Shown piece after piece: positions 9,703 to 18,479 of a stretch of 47,175 bases of DNA. Numbering within the stretch: the first letter of the stretch is position 1; every line of letters begins with the position of its first letter. Below the pieces are notes generated by a model. It saw only the letters and a program-made list of their open reading frames with translations, ran no database searches and was not told the origin of the DNA. Location: contig CAJVYL010000002.1 in the NCBI GenBank assembly GCA_913009265.1, positions 1 through 47,175 on the forward strand, written 5' to 3'. The stretch is from an uncultured Methylococcales bacterium. Lineage in GTDB: Bacteria > Pseudomonadota > Gammaproteobacteria > Methylococcales > Methylomonadaceae. The position numbers and the translations under genes are program-made.

Positions 9703-12700
9703 ATGAAAATACTTAATATTTATTTCAAAAATATAAATTCGCTTGAAGGAGAAAGCCGAATTCATTTTGATAAAGCTCCAATAGTTGATGGCGGTGTTTT
9801 TGCAATTACAGGGCCAAATGGATCGGGGAAATCTAGTGTTTTAGATGCTATTACCTTAGGCCTGTATGGTGAAACCTTTCGTTTTGACAGACCTGCTGAA
9901 CATGTAATGACTAAGTCTACTGCAGACAGTTTTGCTGAAGTTGAGTTTGAATTAGCCAAAGACAAATATAAGGCAACGTGGCGTGTTGCTAGAGCCGATG
10001 GAAATGCCAGTGGAGAGCTGCTACCTGCTGAAATGAAATTGATCCATTTAAATGGATCAGAGACAGTTTTAGAAGAGAACGTACAAAAAGTGCGAGAAAA
10101 AATGCTTGAATTAACAGGCATGGATTTTCATAAGTTCAGTAAGTCGATGGTATTGGCGCAAGGTGATTTTGCAGCCTTTTTAAATGCCTTGGATAGTGAA
10201 CGCATGGATATACTGGAAAAAATCAGTGGTAACGATATTTATCAGGAATATGCCCAGCAAGCGGAAGAAAAATATAGTCAGGCACAAATACGTTTACAGC
10301 AATTAGAACAAGATCTTTCGGCTACACCTGTGATGGATCAAGTAGCAATAGAAGCTAGTCAGCATGATTTAGAAGACTTTAAAGAACAGCAAACTGAGTT
10401 AATAACAGAGCAAGACGAAATTGAGCAAAAACTTAATTGGGTGCAAAATATTTCTAGCTTGGAAAAGCAGGCCGTATCTTTAGAAAAGCAGCAAAAAGAT
10501 ATAGAGGGGCAACAAGGTGATAACGAAAAAAACCTTGATAAAGTTAAAGCCTCAAAAAACATATTGGTTTTTGAAGAAGACCTAGCAACCCTAGATAAAA
10601 AATCGGAAGCGATAAAGCAAAGCGAAAAAACCTTGGATTCTTATCGGGGTGAAGTGGAAATGCTGCAAACGCAGCTTAAGTCCTCTCCTTTTGATGAGAA
10701 AACTGCTAATACATCGCTTACTATTTCACAGCAAAAAGCAGAAATTGATCAGCTAAATATTAAGTTAGGCGAGCTAAAATATTCTTTGCCAAAAGAAAGC
10801 ACATTATTGCAATCATTAGAACAACAAAAAGAGCAACAAAGTACCGCCTTAGTGCAATTAGAGTCATGGATTCAAACACATGCTGCGGATAAAACATTAT
10901 TAGACAACTTTCCAGAAATAGCAAAACTAAGAGAAGTAAGAAGTGAGTTGTCGGAAGCCACGGAAAAACAAAGTTCAAGCTCAAAATACATAAGCAATAT
11001 AACTAAGACTTTAGAGAATAAGAAAAAGGAAGTTAAAGCTTTAAAGCAGAAAGGTGAGCAATTAAAAATTGATATAGCAGAAAATGAAACATCATTTAAA
11101 GTGCTTGCAGATGGCAATTCTTTGGAAGAATTACAAGAATTAAAAGCGGAGCAACAACAGCGAGTTCTTGATTACCAAGAGTTACTTGATTTAGCTGCTG
11201 TTAACAGCAAGTTAGGCAAAAAAGGTTTCTTTGGACAGTTTTTTGGCTCTAAAAATGAAGATAAAGAAGAAGCTCTGCTAAAAAAAGAGCATGAGCTATT
11301 ACAGCTGGAAATAGGTCGTGAGAAAAACCTCATTACAACATTAGAAGCCGCTGTTTCTAATGAAGCATTGTTAAAAAAGATGGAGGCAGACAGAACCAAG
11401 TTAATTGATGGAAAGGCTTGTCCCTTATGTGGCGCACTGGAACACCCTTATGCGAAACATACGCCAGCGGTATCAAATTCAAAACAGATTTTAAAAGATC
11501 AGCAAAAGAAAATAAAATCCTTAGTTGTTGATGAGATAGCTTTAAGTAAACAAATTGTCTTGGCTAAGAAACAAGTGGTGCAAAGTGAGCAAAAAGACGA
11601 TAAATTAAAAAATGTATGTGCTCAATGGAATGCTTTAGCAAATAGGTTAAATGCTTTTAGTTTAGATTTAACCATTGAGAACCTTTCTTTAATGAAAAAC
11701 CTAGTTAAAACAGAAAAGAAAGAACTTAATGATATTACTAATCTGCTAAAAAGGACGTCTAAGCTACAGGCAACAGGTACTGATGCAAAGGGGACTATTG
11801 CTACAAATGAAGCATCGATAGAAAGAACAGCTAAAGAATTGGAAGGTTTAACGGCCGAGTGGGAAAACCGTCCAAAAGATACTGATGAGATCGAAAAGAC
11901 TTATAAGGAAGTAGCTGAGCGAGAAAAAGCCTTGTCAGATAAGGTAGAGAAACAATTGGAATTGTTGGGTGAAAAAATGCCCAAAAAATCAAAAGAAGAA
12001 GCTTTTTTTAAGTTGTTAAATGATCGTAAACAAGAGTACCTTAAACAGACTCAAGCTTTGGCGCCTTTAACAGAAGAGATCAAAAAGTTAGATGAAGCGA
12101 TAAAAACAAGTTCTGAAAAAATAAATAGCTTTAATAAGGATATTCAAAAATACTCAAGTGATGTCCAGCAACAAGAAGGTGCAGGAGCACACCTGGCTTT
12201 AACAGAAAAGCAAAAATTAATTGCAGATAAAGAAGTCGCCTTTAATCAGCAAGAAAGTGAGTTAGATGCTTTTAAGCAAAGCTTGCAAGAGAAGGTTAAG
12301 CAAACTGCGGCAATTGATTTATCAGCCTTAAGAGAGACATTGAACTTTGTTCGTAGTGAGGATGCTCTACAGCAAAAGCATCAACAGCTAACTGAAAAGC
12401 TGCTTGAACTGAATAATAAGCAGGATGAATTAGCGACACAGTTAAAAGTAGAGCAAGAGCTTGCAGTAACCACAGAAACAGAATATGACCTGACAGGCAA
12501 GAAAAGTGTTGTTAAACGAAAGTTAGATATTGCTAAGCAAGAAGTTTTAACAATACAGAATAAACTGGATAAGCAAGATAGTTTGCAGCAAAAACAACAG
12601 GGTCTTGTCGATAAAATTGCTGACCAGAAAGTTGAATTAGCTGTGTGTGAAGCAGATAGAAATTCAGTTTCATCAGAAGGTAATATGGACTTTAGACGTA

Positions 12701-13146
12701 AAGTGCAGCAAATTATTTCTGATAAGTTGATGGGGCAAACAAACCAGATACTAGAAAAAATTAGTGGCCGCTATTATGTACGAAAAGTAGAAAGCGAGCA
12801 CGGCTTGGCACTAGAGATAGAAGATACGAAACAGCAAAATGTTCGTCGATTACCTAAAACATTGTCGGGAGGGGAAAGCTTTATTGTGAGTCTTTCTTTG
12901 GCATTAGGCTTGGCAGAAATGTCTAATAATGGTCATGCGGTAGATTCTTTGTTTCTAGATGAAGGTTTTGGTAATTTAGATGCAGAGTCACTGTACTTAG
13001 CGATGACAGCGTTAGAAAATCTACAAACACATGGTAAGGTCGTAGGCGTTATTTCTCATGTGGAAGGTGTTCAAAAAAGGATTAAAACCCAGATTGAGAT
13101 GAGTAAAAAGCCTAATGGCTTGAGTGCTTTAAAAATGGTTTCTTAG
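9703..13146 (+). CDS. sbcC: SbcC-like AAA ATPase/exonuclease subunit
   Basis: 1147 aa; Walker A GPNGSGKSS, zinc hook CPLCGALEHPY within coiled coil, signature LSGGESFIVSLSLALGLAEM, Walker B LFLDEGFGNLD. Confidence 0.9.
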   Translation: MKILNIYFKNINSLEGESRIHFDKAPIVDGGVFAITGPNGSGKSSVLDAITLGLYGETFRFDRPAEHVMTKSTADSFAEVEFELAKDKYKATWRVARADGNASGELLPAEMKLIHLNGSETVLEENVQKVREKMLELTGMDFHKFSKSMVLAQGDFAAFLNALDSERMDILEKISGNDIYQEYAQQAEEKYSQAQIRLQQLEQDLSATPVMDQVAIEASQHDLEDFKEQQTELITEQDEIEQKLNWVQNISSLEKQAVSLEKQQKDIEGQQGDNEKNLDKVKASKNILVFEEDLATLDKKSEAIKQSEKTLDSYRGEVEMLQTQLKSSPFDEKTANTSLTISQQKAEIDQLNIKLGELKYSLPKESTLLQSLEQQKEQQSTALVQLESWIQTHAADKTLLDNFPEIAKLREVRSELSEATEKQSSSSKYISNITKTLENKKKEVKALKQKGEQLKIDIAENETSFKVLADGNSLEELQELKAEQQQRVLDYQELLDLAAVNSKLGKKGFFGQFFGSKNEDKEEALLKKEHELLQLEIGREKNLITTLEAAVSNEALLKKMEADRTKLIDGKACPLCGALEHPYAKHTPAVSNSKQILKDQQKKIKSLVVDEIALSKQIVLAKKQVVQSEQKDDKLKNVCAQWNALANRLNAFSLDLTIENLSLMKNLVKTEKKELNDITNLLKRTSKLQATGTDAKGTIATNEASIERTAKELEGLTAEWENRPKDTDEIEKTYKEVAEREKALSDKVEKQLELLGEKMPKKSKEEAFFKLLNDRKQEYLKQTQALAPLTEEIKKLDEAIKTSSEKINSFNKDIQKYSSDVQQQEGAGAHLALTEKQKLIADKEVAFNQQESELDAFKQSLQEKVKQTAAIDLSALRETLNFVRSEDALQQKHQQLTEKLLELNNKQDELATQLKVEQELAVTTETEYDLTGKKSVVKRKLDIAKQEVLTIQNKLDKQDSLQQKQQGLVDKIADQKVELAVCEADRNSVSSEGNMDFRRKVQQIISDKLMGQTNQILEKISGRYYVRKVESEHGLALEIEDTKQQNVRRLPKTLSGGESFIVSLSLALGLAEMSNNGHAVDSLFLDEGFGNLDAESLYLAMTALENLQTHGKVVGVISHVEGVQKRIKTQIEMSKKPNGLSALKMVS

Positions 13147-13307
13147 TGTTGTATCACTTTGGAAACGGCTGATTGCTGAATTTTATTCAGATCTACTTAT
13201 CTTGTATTACAGCATGTTAATTCGTTTAGTAATACTGGTGTTCATGGTGTTTACTGCCCTAATGTAGAAGTTAGAGGGTATGTTAAGTAGCCCCGAGACA
13301 ATCACTT

Positions 13308-13314
13308 GTTAGGC
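13308..13314 (+). other. Candidate integron recombination R' box (G^TTAGGC), 5' boundary of first cassette
   Basis: CACTTGTTAGGC 22 nt upstream of the pentapeptide-repeat ORF; fits GTTRRRY; near-complement GCCTAAT after the gene at 14222. Confidence 0.4.
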
Positions 13315-13335
13315 AAAAGTAATTACAGATAAAAA

Positions 13336-14148
13336 ATGAAAGCATCGATAATAACACTAGTTATTTTATCTCTAATCTCTATAGTTATTACGGGATTCTG
13401 GGATACCATTAATAGTACCGTACTTCCTAATACAAGCTGGGGACTCTATAGTAGAGATTTCTTTGAAAATTTACTTGTTGAAATTCATGGTGCAATATTA
13501 GATTTATTTGTTGTTGGGATTATTCTTTATTGGTTCGATAAAAGAAAATCTGAAAAAGACAAAATTAAAGAAGCTACAATAAATTTAGAATACCTAAAAT
13601 ATTATTGTGGGAGCGATGTATCATATAGGTTTTATGGTGCTCTAAAATATCTTGAATCTTTAGGTATTCATAATGTTTCAATTCCAGAAGCTAAGTTAAA
13701 CAATCTAAAAATAGATAATTTAAAATTGTTATCTTCAAATTTAATAGCTACGAATTTTACAAAAAGTACTCTAACTTGGGTTAATTTCAAAGACTGTAAC
13801 TTAGAAGCATCACGGTTTATAGATGCAAAACTAAAAAATTGCTCTTTTAAGTCAGTAAAATTAAATCGTTCAAAATTTATTAATGCTCAACTAAAAAGCA
13901 TGGATTTTAGAGGCTGCGAGATTAAAGGAGCAATTTTCAAAAATGCTAGCCTTCAGAGTGCAAATTTTAGAGGAGTGGATTGTTCGCGAGTAAGTTTTAA
14001 AGGTGCAAATTTAAGGTCGGCGAACTTTATCGATGCAACAAATATTACTAGTGATATGATTCTAGAAGCTGATAACTATGAGCATATCAAGCTTCCAGAT
14101 GGAATTAATATTAATAGGGGGGGAATCGAACACCCCTCCGAAACTTAA
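13336..14148 (+). CDS. Membrane-anchored pentapeptide-repeat protein
   Basis: Two N-terminal hydrophobic helices, then A(N/D)LxX repeats (e.g. LQSANFRGVDCSRVSFKGANLRSANF). Confidence 0.85.
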   Translation: MKASIITLVILSLISIVITGFWDTINSTVLPNTSWGLYSRDFFENLLVEIHGAILDLFVVGIILYWFDKRKSEKDKIKEATINLEYLKYYCGSDVSYRFYGALKYLESLGIHNVSIPEAKLNNLKIDNLKLLSSNLIATNFTKSTLTWVNFKDCNLEASRFIDAKLKNCSFKSVKLNRSKFINAQLKSMDFRGCEIKGAIFKNASLQSANFRGVDCSRVSFKGANLRSANFIDATNITSDMILEADNYEHIKLPDGININRGGIEHPSET

Positions 14149-14231
14149 AGTAAGTCTCTTGGCAGCACCACAGCCTATTGACCTTCTATAATAAAGTAAA
14201 AAAATTAATGCATCAAGAAAAGCCTAATCGG

Positions 14232-15852
14232 GTCAGTCGCTCCCGCTAAAACGTATCAACTGGCTCAATAACAAAATTTCTGCAATTAGCGGATAACTAA
14301 GAATGTGTAGGGGGCAGAAACTTGTGCCGGCTAAGCCAGCCACTTATTTCTATCAGCCTGGTTTCCCTGAAAAACCTCACCCAAACAATTTGGCCACAGT
14401 TTATCAGTTAAGAACTGTTATAGGGAATAATGGTTGGCTTGAGTTCATTCGCTATACCTAAATACATCGCTTCCCAATGAGGGATTAAAAAACTTTGAAA
14501 CAGGTTGCGCACTTTTTGCCAGAAGCGCGTCTTGCTTTTTGCTTTATCCAGTGCACGATTAAATAGCTTGCAACATCGCTGCTGTATTTGATCGATTAGA
14601 AAAGCTTGCATCATTAAATGCACCATCACCGTGGATAGGTGGTGATAACCATGGCCAAAATTATGTTCAAAGTGATAGCCGTGATTTTTCAGGGTGTTAA
14701 AGGTTTCGTTCTCGACTTTCCAGCGCGCTCTTGCTGCCCGCATTAACTGCATGAGATTGTTGCGCGTGATCTCTAGGTCTGTCACCCAGGAAAAATGGGT
14801 TGTTTTACCCCCTGGTTTAACTTCCCAATATTCCAGAAAGTTGATCTCTAATTCAAAGTTGGCGTCATTAAGGGGTGCCTTATTAAGGTAGCGAAAGCGA
14901 TGTATCACGCCTTTTTCATCGGTTAGCTCGTGATAAGTGGCTGTTGGCGTGTTATCAACCCAGTCGAACAGAAATTTGTGATCTGTTTGCTTTGCCCCAA
15001 GTAGGTAATGATAGTTTAATTCCTCAAGCAGCCTGATGTGAGGGGCATTGGATGCTAAAGCATCTTCAATCACAATAAACTTCATGTGCGGGTGTTCGCG
15101 CCGTGTGTCTTTTAGGAATCGCTTTGCCGCATTACGTTCACAATCATTCTTACTCGTCCCGTCATGCTTTGAAATCGGTTCAGGGGCTAAAGGAAAGACT
15201 TCTTTGTGGTTGGGGTTGACTAAAACAGCACCCAGCAGTTGATGGTAATAGGTAACTCGACCATCACGGTGATGTTTTTCACAGCATTGATCGCAATGAA
15301 CTTCAGACGATGAAAAATACCCCGTACCATCAATCGATAACAGATAGTGATCATCCATATAAGCAAACCCTTCCAGTCCTTTACCTCTTTGTAATAACTG
15401 CAGCAATTGTGTGTAGTTTTTACGTAGAGCTCGGGGCGCGACTTCATCCAGCCTTTCTCTAAGATAGGTATCACTAGGTGCCTGCTGAATACCGTAAAGG
15501 CTTTTCAGGTTGGAGCGAGTGAGCTCTTCGCTTCTATCTTGGTCAAACTGCAATAAAGAAGGGTATTTGAGACCAAAAATAGCGAGTCCTGACATGAGGT
15601 GATCTGAAAGTGGAATTGATGCACCCGATTTAGGATCTGGTATCTGCTCATATAATTGCCGCATACTTTTAAGCAAACTAGGAACACTAAGTGACTGACG
15701 AAAACCTCGCTGTGACATTTCACTTCACCTCAAACTTTAAGATTGGGGTAGATTATATTGAAAATACCCATAAAAGTTTACGAAAACTTTATTTTTAAAT
15801 TGCCTAGAAGCCTTATTTAGCCCTCTTTTTTATTCGGGCGGGAATTGCTGAC
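14232..15852 (-). mobile_element. Insertion sequence; termini tentative
   Basis: Transposase ORF 14408-15718; possible imperfect terminal inverted repeat GTCAGNNNNTCCCGC (14232) vs revcomp GTCAGCAATTCCCGC (ending 15852); no convincing target duplication. Confidence 0.45.
14408..15718 (-). CDS. DDE transposase (ISNCY-like)
   Basis: 436 aa; SIDGTGYFSS, KHHRDGRVTYYHQLLGAVLVNP, KNDCERNAAKRFL, VIEDALASNAPHI, YHLLGAKQTDHKFLF segments characteristic of ISNCY-type transposases. Confidence 0.8.
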   Translation of the reverse strand: MSQRGFRQSLSVPSLLKSMRQLYEQIPDPKSGASIPLSDHLMSGLAIFGLKYPSLLQFDQDRSEELTRSNLKSLYGIQQAPSDTYLRERLDEVAPRALRKNYTQLLQLLQRGKGLEGFAYMDDHYLLSIDGTGYFSSSEVHCDQCCEKHHRDGRVTYYHQLLGAVLVNPNHKEVFPLAPEPISKHDGTSKNDCERNAAKRFLKDTRREHPHMKFIVIEDALASNAPHIRLLEELNYHYLLGAKQTDHKFLFDWVDNTPTATYHELTDEKGVIHRFRYLNKAPLNDANFELEINFLEYWEVKPGGKTTHFSWVTDLEITRNNLMQLMRAARARWKVENETFNTLKNHGYHFEHNFGHGYHHLSTVMVHLMMQAFLIDQIQQRCCKLFNRALDKAKSKTRFWQKVRNLFQSFLIPHWEAMYLGIANELKPTIIPYNSS

Positions 15853-16103
15853 AAATAAGCAGCATGGTTTTGAAAATTCTGTTTTTTATTAAAATTAATG
15901 CCACTTGGATAATTCTTCTATTACCATTTGTGGCTCGTTATTTTGGCGTTATTTGTTTCCTTCGAGAGCCATTAGCAGAAAAGAAACTCATTGCAGAAAG
16001 AGCTGAAGTTGATTACTGTGAAGTTAATTCGACGGGAAAAAAGTAAGTTCGATGCGGTGAATATAATTCTGCGAAAAAGCAGGGTTTGACACGGAATAAT
16101 AGG

Positions 16104-16256
16104 ATGTTGCTTTTTTCAAAGTTCGTCGTGGAAATCAGAAAAAGGCAGAAAGATCAAAAGCAGGCTTTGATGTTTGCCAAGCTGGACGCGGATAAAATAA
16201 GCGTGGAAGAATGCCAAGGGATTTTGAAAGGGCAGCGAGCAAGAGAACAGAAGTAA
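16104..16256 (+). CDS. Small ORF (50 aa), hypothetical, possible cassette remnant
   Basis: ATG...TAA reading MLLFSKFVVEIRKRQKDQKQALMFAKLDADKISVEECQGILKGQRAREQK, just before an attC-like element. Confidence 0.3.
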   Translation: MLLFSKFVVEIRKRQKDQKQALMFAKLDADKISVEECQGILKGQRAREQK

Positions 16257-16275
16257 AGGAGCTTTACTTATTTTG

Positions 16276-16384
16276 GTATAACGAGCAAAATCAACTTGCC
16301 TTCATTATTCTAATTCTATCTTGCTGAAAAGTAGTCTATCGCCCTGAATAGTCCTGACGCTGTAAGTTATTTTAATGGTTATCT
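16276..16384 (+). other. attC-like recombination site (site C)
   Basis: R''-like GTATAAC (16276), L''-like ATCAACTTGCC, L'-like GTAAGTTATT, R'-like GTTATCT (16378); shares long blocks with 17178-17297. Confidence 0.6.
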
Positions 16385-16449
16385 GTTCCCAGACAGCCTG
16401 GGGCTTTGTTAACATGCAGGTATCTTAAAGAATAAATATAGAGTCAGAT

Positions 16450-17106
16450 ATGTGTAATGCTCATAACCATCCACCAGATTGCACATGTGGATGGGGTGGA
16501 AAAGATCATAAAGGTAAAAGAACTGGCACTAATTCAGCTCTTATAGTGACACGTCAAGTTAAAATAAAAAGGAAAGGGGTTAGTTTTTCTGATGCTTTTT
16601 CTGTAGGTGCTAGAATTCAAGGATTACAAAAAACAGCCTATGTAAACAGTAATGCTAAATGTCCAGTTTGCGGTAAGAGAGTGTTTTTTTATCAATCTGC
16701 TGATGGGGGTAGGGTCTTTTTTGATGCCTTAGGTAAGCCATGGCCTAAGCACCCTTGTACAGATTCTAGAGAATCCACATCAGTACAAATACCCCACGAC
16801 TTTAACAAATGGAAAAAGTGTAGTTGTAAGCGATTTTATATACCCCCAAATGTTATTGTATGTCCAACTTGTTGCATCGAAAGGAGCAACCCAAGAGTTG
16901 AAGATTTAAAAAAAGAGATAAAATATTGCCTTAATAGAATGGTGTTGGCTTTAAATAGATCAAAAATAGAAACAGATAAATACTATCGAGGTGTTTTTAT
17001 ACATAAATACAATTTAGAGGTTAGACGAATAAACGAAAAGTATTTGGTATTATCGAAGATAGATCCCGTATATGAAGGCAAAGCATTTAAAGAATATCCA
17101 AAATGA
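16450..17106 (+). CDS. Hypothetical zinc-ribbon protein
   Basis: CPVCGKRVFFYQSADGGRVFFDALGKPWPKHPCTD and CSC...CPTCC; 218 aa, cassette-sized. Confidence 0.75.
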   Translation: MCNAHNHPPDCTCGWGGKDHKGKRTGTNSALIVTRQVKIKRKGVSFSDAFSVGARIQGLQKTAYVNSNAKCPVCGKRVFFYQSADGGRVFFDALGKPWPKHPCTDSRESTSVQIPHDFNKWKKCSCKRFYIPPNVIVCPTCCIERSNPRVEDLKKEIKYCLNRMVLALNRSKIETDKYYRGVFIHKYNLEVRRINEKYLVLSKIDPVYEGKAFKEYPK

Positions 17107-17177
17107 TAAAAAGTTCACAAATCAAGGGGCAGTCAGTTTGAAATGGGAATAAGTGAAACCTGAGAACTACCAAGTTC

Positions 17178-17297
17178 TTATAACTTGGCAATCAACTTGC
17201 CTTAATTCTTCTAATACAAAGTTCATCTTGCTGAAAAAAGCACATCGTCATGTGTAGTCCTGACGCTGAACACAGCAAGTTATTTTAATGGTTATGC
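17178..17297 (+). other. attC-like recombination site (site D)
   Basis: TTATAAC (17178), ATCAACTTGC / GCAAGTTATT arms, GTTATGC (17291); same body as site C (CATCTTGCTGAAAA..AGTCCTGACGCTG..AAGTTATTTTAATGGTTAT). Confidence 0.68.
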
Positions 17298-17349
17298 TTC
17301 AAAAGAAATACTGCAATATATAATTAATCTAAAACCAAAGAGGATAAAA

Positions 17350-17793
17350 ATGTCATCATATGTTGAAAGTGTAATTGGAAATGGAGAGACAGTTAAATAT
17401 GAAGCTAAAGTAAGTGTTTGGTCTTTACTTCCCTTGCTTATATTAGGGCTTATATTAGGCTTGTTTCTTTCTCCAGCTGCTTGGTGGCTTGGGCTGATAT
17501 TTTGGATTATGGCTTTTTTCCGGTATAAGACAACGGAACTAGCATTAACAGATAAAAAAATTATTGCAAAATTTGGTTTTATCAAAAGAGATACGATAGA
17601 GATTCTTCTTCCAAAAATTGAAAGCATTCAGGTAAATCAATCTATGCTTGGAAGAATGTTGAATTATGGTTCAGTAATTGCTTCTGGAGCAGGAAACCCC
17701 CAAGCCCCTATTCCAGGAATATCTGACCCAATGGCTTTTCGGAAGAAATTTATGGAAGTTCAAGAGAAGGTTCTTGATAATACAAAAGCATAA
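17350..17793 (+). CDS. PH domain-containing membrane protein (bPH/YdbS-like)
   Basis: 147 aa, two TM helices, then YKTTELALTDKKIIAKFGFIKRDTIEILLPKIESIQV; stop codon lies inside GCATAAC. Confidence 0.82.
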   Translation: MSSYVESVIGNGETVKYEAKVSVWSLLPLLILGLILGLFLSPAAWWLGLIFWIMAFFRYKTTELALTDKKIIAKFGFIKRDTIEILLPKIESIQVNQSMLGRMLNYGSVIASGAGNPQAPIPGISDPMAFRKKFMEVQEKVLDNTKA

Positions 17794-17933
17794 CAAAAAG
17801 TTCCAATTGACCGCTGGCAGTACAACTCGTTTTCAGAGGTCATTTTTTATCAAAGTTCAGTGTGTCAGCAGAGTTTATCTTATATCTACCAGCGGCCACT
17901 GAACTTGGCGGTATAAGACTAAACTCGTTAAGG
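17788..17933 (+). other. attC-like recombination site (site E)
   Basis: GCATAAC (17788-17794) is the exact reverse complement of GTTATGC at the start of the same cassette; long imperfect palindrome CCAATTGACCGCTGG...CCAGCGGCCACTGAACTTGG; right box GTTAAGG (17927). Confidence 0.72.
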
Positions 17934-17939
17934 ACTCCC

Positions 17940-18479
17940 ATGACTGAAAAATTGCAGGCTATTCGTAAGATTAGCAATCGACTAGCGACCGCACTGGTGG
18001 TCTTGATCTTACTTATTGTCTGTGGCGCATTCTTTGCGCTCTACAGTCCCAAAGGTTGGATGATTAATGCGCCGATAGCAGCATTTTCGGCCGGAGTTAT
18101 TGGTGGCTTTGTTGGTCTGCAGCGTCGACTAAAAATGATGTCGGATGATGATTTAACATTACTGGCAAATTCGTGGGTATATGTGTGCTTGTCACCACTT
18201 GTCGGCGGAATTCTTGCTGTGGTTCTTTATGTATTATTCATTTCAGAGCTTATAAGCAGTGACCTATTTCCAAAATTTATTCCCGATATTAAAGAGTCAT
18301 CCACTGAGGTTCTGGTTCATAAGGGGTTTTCGGAAATCTTTGCTGTTCACTGCGATTCAGTAGATTATGCAAAAATGATGTTTTGGTCATTCATCGCTGG
18401 CTTTTCTGAAAGGTTCGTGACCGATATCATCAGCAAGTTTGAGAATGATCCAGGGGCAAGTGGAAAGTCAGGCGACTAA
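17940..18479 (+). CDS. Hypothetical membrane protein (cassette-borne)
   Basis: ORF track start (17862) lies inside the attC-like palindrome; ATG at 17940 (MTEKLQAIRKISNRLATALVV...) is 7 nt past the recombination box. Confidence 0.7.
   Translation: MTEKLQAIRKISNRLATALVVLILLIVCGAFFALYSPKGWMINAPIAAFSAGVIGGFVGLQRRLKMMSDDDLTLLANSWVYVCLSPLVGGILAVVLYVLFISELISSDLFPKFIPDIKESSTEVLVHKGFSEIFAVHCDSVDYAKMMFWSFIAGFSERFVTDIISKFENDPGASGKSGD

Noticed and set aside
9762-11399. Several antisense ORFs inside sbcC (9762-10121, 10359-10562, 10760-10984, 10872-11117, 11172-11399)
   Set aside because: Low-complexity Ser/Phe/Cys-rich translations typical of the antisense of coiled-coil coding sequence; overlapped by a strongly supported CDS.
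14115-14170. Reverse strand GGGTGTTCGATTCCCCCC resembles a tRNA T-arm, with an anticodon-arm-like ACTTACTTTAAGT upstream
   Set aside because: No U33 at the expected position, no D-arm or matching acceptor stem, and the + strand overlaps the end of the pentapeptide ORF; treated as coincidence.
15864-16046. 60-aa ORF MVLKILFFIKINATWIILLL...
   Set aside because: Hydrophobic short ORF in disrupted DNA beside the IS; no ribosome-binding site or family evidence, so not called as a gene.
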